From contig JARROJ010000043.1 of the NCBI GenBank assembly GCA_037384065.1, positions 1 to 20,277 on the forward strand: 20,277 bases of DNA. The letters run 5' to 3'. The stretch comes from JABDPF01 sp037384065 (lineage in GTDB: Bacteria > Pseudomonadota > Gammaproteobacteria > Xanthomonadales > SZUA-36). Below the pieces are notes generated by a model that made no database searches, had not been told where the DNA came from, and was given only the letters and a program-made list of their open reading frames with translations. The number at the start of each line of letters is the position of its first letter. The first letter of the stretch is position 1. Positions 15,334 through 20,277 of this stretch are shown one piece after another. Both the position numbers and the translations under genes were made by a program.

Positions 15334-15771
15334 TCAGGCGCAGCCTTCGAAGCCTTCAGAATCCATCTTGGCTTCGTAGGGGCCGGCGACCTCACTGCCC
15401 GGAACCAGGGCGGCCTTGACGCTGTCCCAGTCGTCCGGCTGCAGCTGAACCATCCAGGCCGCGTAGGGATCCTGGTTGGCCATGCTCGGATTGGACAGCA
15501 TGTCTTCGTTGACGGCGACCACTTCGCCCCCGGCCGCGGATTTCGCGGGGCCGACCCACTTGCCCGACTCGACCGTTGCGCAGGACCGTCCCGGGCGAAC
15601 CTTGCGACCCACCTTCTTGGGCGTGAACGCCACCAACTGCCCGGCCATGGCCGTGGCGATGGTGGTCATGCCGATTCTGACCGTGCCGTCACCCACCTCG
15701 GTAAACCAGGTGTGGTTCTCCACGTCGTAAAGTAATTCATCCGGGAGATTGCATCCGCGAACAGTTGGCAT
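15334..15771 (-). CDS. lbpA: Lipoate-binding protein of the sHdr system (GcvH-like)
   Basis: This is a 145-residue homologue of glycine cleavage H protein. It carries the lipoyl-lysine motif as VESGKWVGP with Lys71; the usual GcvH form is VESVKA. This variant and the position behind hdrB2 mark it as LbpA, the lipoylated partner of the sulfur-oxidising heterodisulfide-reductase-like complex. Its lipoyl arm is thought to carry the sulfur intermediate between active sites of the complex in the cytoplasm. No gcvT or gcvP is nearby. A strong ribosome-binding site, AAAGGAG, lies about 9 nt before the ATG, stronger than that of the hdr genes upstream, which fits the need for many carrier molecules. 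It may also have its own promoter. Dedicated lipoylation genes (sLpl(AB), LipS1/S2) are not in the window. Confidence 0.9.
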   Translation of the reverse strand: MPTVRGCNLPDELLYDVENHTWFTEVGDGTVRIGMTTIATAMAGQLVAFTPKKVGRKVRPGRSCATVESGKWVGPAKSAAGGEVVAVNEDMLSNPSMANQDPYAAWMVQLQPDDWDSVKAALVPGSEVAGPYEAKMDSEGFEGCA

Positions 15772-15810
15772 AATCCGGTACTCCTTTCCGTGTGTGGTTG
15801 CGGTCCACCC

Positions 15811-15839
15811 TTTCTAGCGCCGTGTCTAGACGCCGTCAA
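15811..15839 (-). promoter_or_regulatory. Candidate sigma70 promoter for lbpA-mscS
   Basis: On the minus strand, TTGACG (complement of 15834-15839) matches the -35 consensus at 5 of 6 bases. It is followed after exactly 17 bp by TAGAAA (complement of 15811-15816), which matches -10 at 4 of 6. Transcription would start near 15804 and give a leader of about 30 nt with the strong AAAGGAG site. It overlaps the last codons of the 140-residue gene, next to the longest gap (54 bp) between neighbouring genes of this minus-strand run. Confidence 0.4.
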
Positions 15840-16248
15840 CTTTTTCCCGCACCGGTCTTGACGCACAGCAAAAGTCGCCGAGTTTCTCGTTTTCCATCTT
15901 GCCGGCGATGAACAGGTAGAGGTGATTGGCGACCAGGCCCATCATGCGGGCGCGCCGCTCGGTATCGGGGTGTTCCGGCTCGAGCGTCAGCACGTTGTAA
16001 TGGTAGGCCAGCTCGCGGCAGGTTTCCCGGCAGGCATTGAAACTCGGATCCCGGTCGGCGCCCTGGCGGTGCAGGGCGAGCAACCGGAACCCTTCGCGTT
16101 CGTCCCGGGTCGGCTCCTTGCCCTTCGCGAGCACCCAGTGCTCGAGGATTTCCTCGCCGAGGTCGAGATACTCGGCGGCATTACCGGGGCGGGGCGGGCC
16201 GCCAGCCAGCGTATCGAGACGCTGGCCGATTTCAGCCAGTGAGCGCAT
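15826..16248 (-). CDS. Conserved-looking hypothetical protein between hdrB2 and lbpA
   Basis: I do not recognise this 140-residue protein. It is predicted to be soluble and mostly helical, without signal peptide or membrane segment. It has four cysteines: Cys73 and Cys77 in CRETC, and Cys127-Cys128 in DFCCAS near the C-terminus. It also has several histidines (37, 60, 83, 93, 109). A CxxxC pair plus a CC pair could bind a metal or Fe-S cluster or carry sulfur, but this is inference. It starts 4 bp after the hdrB2 stop, so the two are translationally coupled, and it lies between two core sHdr genes. That position suggests a role in the sHdr-LbpA system, such as an accessory subunit or maturation factor. 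The end of the gene contains the candidate lbpA promoter. Confidence 0.7.
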   Translation of the reverse strand: MRSLAEIGQRLDTLAGGPPRPGNAAEYLDLGEEILEHWVLAKGKEPTRDEREGFRLLALHRQGADRDPSFNACRETCRELAYHYNVLTLEPEHPDTERRARMMGLVANHLYLFIAGKMENEKLGDFCCASRPVREKVDGV

Positions 16249-16252
16249 CGTT

Positions 16253-17188
16253 TCAGGCCAGGCCCTTTTCCTTGACGTAGTCGAAGGAATCCGAAATGTT
16301 TTCGTGCAACCCGACCGCTTTGGGTTTCATGCCGAGCGCCAGGCCCAGCAGCTGGGTGAAGTAGATGATCTTGACGTTGCTCTTCAGACCCAGCTTTTCG
16401 GCGCCACGGATCTGGTGCATTTCCAGGCCGCTGTGGCAGGTGGGGCATTCGGTGGCGATGACCTCGGCGCCGGCCGCCTCGGCCGCCTGCAGAATGTTGG
16501 CCACCAGCCGGGTCGACGTATCGCTGTCCGACAGGGTGTGGGCCCCGCCGCAGCAGGCGGTCTTCAACGGGAAATCGACGTTCTGCGCGCCGGCCGCTTC
16601 CAGCAGGTCATCCATGAAGTGCGGCTTGGAGGTCGACTCGCTGCCCGGGCCCTGGTCCTTTTCGGGAAAGATGTGGCGCGGGCGCGTGTACATGCAGCCG
16701 TAGTAGTTGGCGATCTTGACGTCCTTGAGCGAATTCTTGACACGCTCCTTCAGGCCGTCTTCGCCGATCGCTTCCTTGATCCAGTCGAGCGCATGAATCG
16801 TCTCGACCTGCCCCGCCTGGTAGGTGTCGTGGCCGGCTTTCTTCGAGATCTTGTCGACGACGTCGACCGACTTCGGATCGTTCGCCAGATCGTACTCGGC
16901 TTTTTTCAGGTTGTGGTAGCAGCCGTTGCAGGGCGCCATCACGGTATCCATACCCATCTTGTTGGCGGCGATCGACATCACCCGCGACGACAGGTAGGTC
17001 TGGATCTTCGGGTCGATGTTCTTGACCTCCATCGCGCCGCAGCAATTCCAGTTATCCACTTCCTTGAGCTTCAGGCCGAGCTTCTTGCCGAGCGCCTTGG
17101 TCGAGGTGTTGTAGGCGTGGCCGCTGCCCTCGAGCGCGCAGCCGGGATAATAGGCGACTTCCTGGTACTTTGCTTTCTTGTCGGACAT
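16253..17188 (-). CDS. hdrB2: sHdr complex subunit HdrB2 (heterodisulfide-reductase-like, two CCG domains)
   Basis: This 311-residue cytoplasmic subunit belongs to the sulfur-oxidising Hdr-like complex. It has two complete cysteine-rich CCG domains. The first uses Cys17, Cys49-Cys50, Cys87 and Cys90 (PCNGC). The second uses Cys165, Cys212-Cys213 (ACCGG), Cys248 and Cys251 (ECPTC). In HdrB-type proteins such motifs bind non-cubane [4Fe-4S] clusters at the thiol/disulfide active site. The first half is rich in lysine. The ATG follows an AGGAAG ribosome-binding site that overlaps the hdrC2 stop 11 bp upstream. Both motif sets are intact, so the subunit should be functional. The name HdrB2 rather than HdrB1 follows from gene order (after hdrC2, before lbpA). 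Confidence 0.9.
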   Translation of the reverse strand: MSDKKAKYQEVAYYPGCALEGSGHAYNTSTKALGKKLGLKLKEVDNWNCCGAMEVKNIDPKIQTYLSSRVMSIAANKMGMDTVMAPCNGCYHNLKKAEYDLANDPKSVDVVDKISKKAGHDTYQAGQVETIHALDWIKEAIGEDGLKERVKNSLKDVKIANYYGCMYTRPRHIFPEKDQGPGSESTSKPHFMDDLLEAAGAQNVDFPLKTACCGGAHTLSDSDTSTRLVANILQAAEAAGAEVIATECPTCHSGLEMHQIRGAEKLGLKSNVKIIYFTQLLGLALGMKPKAVGLHENISDSFDYVKEKGLA

Positions 17189-17199
17189 GGGTCTGCTTC

Positions 17200-17961
17200 C
17201 TACAGTTCTTTCTGGGCGGCCTTGACCAGGTCATCGAGACCCAGCGCCTGGCGGTGATGGGTTTCCTGCTCGGCCACGTACTCGCGAATGGCGTCGCGCG
17301 CGCCGGACCAGCCGCTGGTGCGCGGCTTGACGAAGTTGGCCAGACCCATGCGGGTCAGCATGCCGACCGGCAGGTTGCGCAGCAGGTTCTTGACCATCGT
17401 GATCATCCAGCTCGGCGGGAACTTCTGACCGGTGCGCTTGAAGAAACGCCGGACGACGCGGCCGTCCTCGATCTTGCCGGTTTCGATGACCTGTTCGCTG
17501 AACACCTCGTCGAAGATCGTCGAGTGCGATTTCGGCGTATGGCCCTTGAGTTCGAGCCAGTGCGCGGTCGCCTTCATCACGGCTTCGGGCACGACGTCGC
17601 GCGGGCAGGCGTAGGTGCACTTGTTGCACGACACGCACTGCCAGATGATGTCCTTGTCGCGCAGCAGCTCGGACTCCATGCCCATGCGGATCAGGTAGAT
17701 CCAGTAGCGCGGGTTGAAGTCCGGGTTGATCGCGTGCACCGTGCAGGCATTGGTGCACGAGCCGCATTGCCAGCAGCGGTGGATGTAGTCGCCGCCGGGC
17801 AGGGCCGCGATTTCGTCCTGCAGGTTTTCGTTGTAGTCCTTGACCACCCGGGTCTCGATGAAGGTGCTCCAGTGGCCGGAAACGTCGACGCCGTCGACTT
17901 CCTTCTGTTCCTGCACGTGCAGGTTTTCCGGGCGGATCAATGATTTTTCATGAATGGGCAT
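17200..17961 (-). CDS. hdrC2: sHdr complex subunit HdrC2 (two [4Fe-4S] ferredoxin-like)
   Basis: This 253-residue iron-sulfur subunit should pass electrons between HdrB2 and HdrA in the sHdr complex. Two cubane-cluster motifs are visible. The first is CWQCGSCTNAC (Cys63, 66, 69, 73), which lacks the usual following Pro. The second is CVSCNKCTYACP (Cys109, 112, 115, 119). The region after about 165 is helical and amphipathic (SWMITMVKNLLRNLPVGML), as in HdrC C-terminal domains. There is no transmembrane anchor. The ATG is preceded by a modest GGAATGA sequence. The gene lies 38 bp downstream of the sHdrH gene and 11 bp upstream of hdrB2, in the standard C2-B2 order. Confidence 0.9.
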   Translation of the reverse strand: MPIHEKSLIRPENLHVQEQKEVDGVDVSGHWSTFIETRVVKDYNENLQDEIAALPGGDYIHRCWQCGSCTNACTVHAINPDFNPRYWIYLIRMGMESELLRDKDIIWQCVSCNKCTYACPRDVVPEAVMKATAHWLELKGHTPKSHSTIFDEVFSEQVIETGKIEDGRVVRRFFKRTGQKFPPSWMITMVKNLLRNLPVGMLTRMGLANFVKPRTSGWSGARDAIREYVAEQETHHRQALGLDDLVKAAQKEL

Positions 17962-18000
17962 CGGTCATTCCGTTTCAGTTGATTGCTTTGCCGTGATCCA

Positions 18001-18873
18001 TCAGTCGTTTTCCAACAACTGGCCGTCCTCGATGACATAGGCCTCGCCGCTGATCGACTTCAGACGCGTGCGTCCGCTGCGCGGCTTGACCCCGTCCAGG
18101 CCGAGTAACCGCCGCGTGTGTTGCATGGGGTCGTCCGGCGACGAGAAGTCCGCGCGCAGGTACAGCCCGCCCTGGGCCGAGATGTAATCGGCGTAGACCT
18201 TCGCGCACAGCAGGTCCACGTACCAGACGACGTCGCGGAACACGCCGTTGTCGGTCAGGAACTGGCTGAGTTCCTGGCGCAGCACCAGGTAGGTGTCGTA
18301 ACCGTCGGGCACGGTCAGGGTCATGTTGTCGATGTCGTCATCGAACCAGATCTCGCGAATCACCCCGGTATTGGCCGTGCGGTCCCAGACCCAGCGGGTC
18401 ATCAGCGGGTAACGCTCCGGCGACAGGCCGTGCAGCAGTTCGGCGGCGAGGTCGCGCACCCAGCGGTGCTTCTTGTCCTGCGGAAACCGGGCGCAGAACG
18501 CGGCCAGGCGTTCATCGACGCTCTGCTCGCTTTTCTCGCTTTCCATCAGCTCGACCACGGCCGCGCGCAGCTCGTCCCAGCCCGGTTGCTCCAGGTAGGG
18601 ACCGATGCGGCGACGGACACTGGCCATGAAGGCGCACAGGCTCTTGAAGGTTTCCAGCGGCAGGTCGTCGGGGTGCCCCTGGGTCAGGGCCTGCCGGATC
18701 ATCCGGCTCTTGAGCTTCAGCGCGTCGATCCACTGCTCGATACCGCCCTGCTCGTCCGTCCCCGCAACGAGCGTCTCGAAGGCCCGCTTCAGGATCGGTC
18801 CGCTGAGCTCCAGGCGCGGCAGCTCCGCCTCCAGCGGCACGGGAACCTTGGGTTGGCGCGAGAATGAGACCAA
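18001..18873 (-). CDS. shdrH: sHdr-cluster hypothetical protein (Hyp/sHdrH)
   Basis: This 290-residue protein of unknown function occupies the position of the 'hyp' or sHdrH gene found between hdrA and hdrC2 in sHdr clusters. It is predicted to be soluble, without signal peptide, membrane helix or Fe-S motif, and has only three scattered cysteines. The N-terminal two thirds are helical. The section from about 170 to 260 contains several strands and aromatic patches (RWVWDRTANTG, EIWFDDDIDN). The start is a TTG codon (complement of 18871-18873): an in-frame stop lies 15 nt upstream and a TGAGG site 8 nt upstream supports it. This TTG lies 10 bp after the hdrA stop and may limit its amount. An accessory or assembly role for the complex is inferred only from gene order. 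Confidence 0.8.
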   Translation of the reverse strand: MVSFSRQPKVPVPLEAELPRLELSGPILKRAFETLVAGTDEQGGIEQWIDALKLKSRMIRQALTQGHPDDLPLETFKSLCAFMASVRRRIGPYLEQPGWDELRAAVVELMESEKSEQSVDERLAAFCARFPQDKKHRWVRDLAAELLHGLSPERYPLMTRWVWDRTANTGVIREIWFDDDIDNMTLTVPDGYDTYLVLRQELSQFLTDNGVFRDVVWYVDLLCAKVYADYISAQGGLYLRADFSSPDDPMQHTRRLLGLDGVKPRSGRTRLKSISGEAYVIEDGQLLEND

Positions 18874-18883
18874 TGCGCGGGCC

Positions 18884-19933
18884 TCAGCTCACCAGGCGCG
18901 TCGCCAGCGCGCGCTGTTCCAGCGCCGCCATGGCGGCCGCCTTGCCCTGCGCGATGGAGTCGTCGATGGTTTCCGGACCGGTCGCCGAACCGGCCACGAA
19001 CACGCCGCTGCGGTTGGTCAGGCCGGAGGCCGAATAGGTGTTGGCCTTGCCGATGTAGCCGTGCGGCTCGAGGTCGACGCCGAAAATCTCCGAGAGCTTC
19101 GGGTTGTCGACGTTCGGATCCATGCCGATCGCGTGGACCACCATGTCGAACGGAATCGTGATCGGGCGCTTGACCAGGGTGTCCTCGCCCTTGACGATGA
19201 TCTTCTCGCCATCGGAGGTCACTTCCGCGATGCGCGCCTTGATGTACTTGACCTTGAATTCCTCCTGGCTCTTCCAGTAGTACTTGGTCTCGTACAGGCC
19301 GAAGGTGCGGATGTCCATGTAGTAGATGTACACGTGACAGTCCGGCAGTTCCTCGCGGATTTCCATGGCCATGTTGGCGGACACGGTGCAGCAGATCTTC
19401 GAACACCACTCGCGGCCGATCTGGCGGTCGCGCGAACCGACACACAGCAGGATCGCGACGCGCTTGGGCTTGCGGCCGTCCGACGGACAGCGCACGCCCT
19501 GGCCGGACGAGATCATCTGCTCGACCTGGGTGGTCGAAACGACGTCCGGGAAGGTGCCGAAACCCCACTCCGGCTTGTTGGTGGAATCGAAGTGGGTGAA
19601 ACCGGTGCACAGGATGGCGGCGGACACATTGACGCTCTCGCCGCTGGAAAGCTCGGCCGTGAAATCGCCGGCTTCGCCACTGAAGGCGGTCACCGAGGTG
19701 GAGGGGCGCGCATCGACCAGTTCGTGCCCGACCGCACGGTCGACCATGCCGCCAATCGCGTCTTTCGCCCATTCGCCGGAAGGCACCAGCTTGGCGTAGC
19801 CTTCGAGAATCGGGGCGCCGCCGAAGCGGTCCTCCTTATCGACCAGAATGCACTCCTGGCCGAACGTTGCCAGTGAATGCGCCGCGGCCAGCCCGGCCGG
19901 ACCTCCGCCTACAATCAGGATTGGTTTTGCCAT
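18884..19933 (-). CDS. hdrA: sHdr complex subunit HdrA (FAD-binding, heterodisulfide-reductase-like)
   Basis: This is the 349-residue flavin subunit. A dinucleotide-binding motif, VGGGPAGLAAA (8-18), sits at the N-terminus, with a second FAD contact, VFVAGSATGPETIDDSIAQGKAAA-like, near the C-terminus. A Cys cluster with Cys164, Cys177, Cys181 and Cys182 (CVGSRDRQ, then CSKICC) matches the [4Fe-4S] site of HdrA proteins. It is much shorter than methanogen HdrA (about 650) because the extra ferredoxin domains are missing, as is normal for the sulfur oxidisers. In the complex it should take the electrons released during sulfur oxidation. It follows hdrB1 by 46 bp and precedes sHdrH by 10 bp. Confidence 0.9.
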   Translation of the reverse strand: MAKPILIVGGGPAGLAAAHSLATFGQECILVDKEDRFGGAPILEGYAKLVPSGEWAKDAIGGMVDRAVGHELVDARPSTSVTAFSGEAGDFTAELSSGESVNVSAAILCTGFTHFDSTNKPEWGFGTFPDVVSTTQVEQMISSGQGVRCPSDGRKPKRVAILLCVGSRDRQIGREWCSKICCTVSANMAMEIREELPDCHVYIYYMDIRTFGLYETKYYWKSQEEFKVKYIKARIAEVTSDGEKIIVKGEDTLVKRPITIPFDMVVHAIGMDPNVDNPKLSEIFGVDLEPHGYIGKANTYSASGLTNRSGVFVAGSATGPETIDDSIAQGKAAAMAALEQRALATRLVS

Positions 19934-19979
19934 TGTTTTCAGCCTTGCTCGTGTGTCATCGAATCGGATTAATGCGCCG

Positions 19980-20277
19980 TCACTCGGCCGCGGACTCCGC
20001 CTGCTTGAGACTCTCGCCGTGCGCCAGGTGCGGTTGCTTCTCGAAACCCGGGCCCGAGGTGATCGACAGGCGCGGATCGTACAGGCTCTCGTAATCCCCG
20101 GCCTCGACCTGCTTGAGATAGGCCTCGAACTCGGCCTTCTTGGCCTGCCAGTCGATGCCCATCTTCTCCATCAGCGTTTCCGTCGCCGAGGCATGCCAGT
20201 GCGACTGGACGATCTTGTACGGGTGCGCGCCGCAGGCCAGCGCGGCGAACTGCACGTCGGCGAGCACCGGCAGGCTG
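19980..20277 (-). CDS. hdrB1: sHdr complex subunit HdrB1, partial (C-terminus only)
   Basis: The frame is open to the right edge and ends at a TGA (complement of 19980-19982). It gives about 98 C-terminal residues beginning SLPVLADVQFAALACGAHP. This matches the HdrB end, where the strand 'PVLxxTQLLALALG' follows the last CCG cysteines. Then comes a helical tail (WHASATETLMEKMGID) and an acidic end, ESAAE. Its place in front of hdrA fits the order C1-B1-A-H-C2-B2. The CCG motifs themselves lie outside the window. A GTG at 20265-20267 could be taken as a start but is internal to the protein. Confidence 0.8.
   Translation of the reverse strand, partial: SLPVLADVQFAALACGAHPYKIVQSHWHASATETLMEKMGIDWQAKKAEFEAYLKQVEAGDYESLYDPRLSITSGPGFEKQPHLAHGESLKQAESAAE

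Noticed and set aside
15334..15771. Glycine cleavage system H protein
   Set aside because: The fold is GcvH-like, but gcvT and gcvP are absent, the motif is ESGKW, and the gene lies in an sHdr cluster; LbpA explains it better.
15806..15832. Repeated TCTAG units before lbpA as a possible regulator site
   Set aside because: Only two short copies 12 bp apart, one overlapping the 140-residue gene's stop; not distinguishable from chance.
1..20277. CRISPR, tRNA, rRNA, insertion sequence or prophage signatures
   Set aside because: None was found: no spaced direct repeats, no cloverleaf, no transposase or integrase motifs, and gene density is continuous. A covariance-model search was not possible here.

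Overview
The window looks like the chromosome of a GC-rich, sulfur-oxidising gammaproteobacterium. An Ectothiorhodospiraceae/Chromatiales-type host is my inference from gene content; no rRNA or other taxonomic marker is present. Coding density is very high, with 22 genes, two of them cut by the window edges. I found no tRNA, rRNA, CRISPR array, insertion sequence, phage gene or integrase.

Left part (1-4735). A BON-domain envelope protein (partial) and an NADP-type succinate-semialdehyde dehydrogenase (gabD) lie on the minus strand. Divergent from gabD is a 578-residue SufS-like PLP enzyme that keeps the cysteine desulfurase landmarks. It converges on an AlkB-type alkane 1-monooxygenase (minus strand). 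A hairpin at that junction contains both stop codons.

Middle part (4826-13098). Ten plus-strand genes are packed with overlaps or gaps under 30 bp. The first four form a probable biosynthetic cluster: a 'thermostable hemolysin' family protein (GNAT/autoinducer-synthase-like), an AMP-dependent acyl ligase with Arg in place of the usual A10 Lys, a heme-oxygenase-fold diiron enzyme (HDO type) and a short-chain dehydrogenase. This looks like a pathway to a small, probably fatty-acyl-derived molecule and is the best candidate here for an undescribed system. The next six encode a periplasmic TPR protein, an OmpR-type response regulator, its histidine kinase, a Cys-free cupredoxin-fold periplasmic protein, an FTR1-like permease with one altered REXXE motif, and a predicted outer-membrane beta-barrel protein. 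They resemble a signal-responsive metal (probably iron) uptake module.

Right part (13113-20277, minus strand). Read in the direction of transcription, this is hdrB1 (partial), hdrA, the hypothetical sHdrH, hdrC2, hdrB2, a 140-residue Cys-containing hypothetical, lbpA (GcvH-like lipoate-binding protein) and a large MscS-family channel. It is the sHdr-LbpA sulfur-oxidation system, in which sulfane sulfur delivered to the cytoplasm is oxidised by a heterodisulfide-reductase-like complex working with lipoylated LbpA. hdrC1 and probably the sulfur-carrier genes should lie just beyond the right edge. A sigma70-like promoter inside the end of the 140-residue gene could give lbpA-mscS its own transcript. 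A second hairpin that pairs stop codons separates this operon from the metal module.
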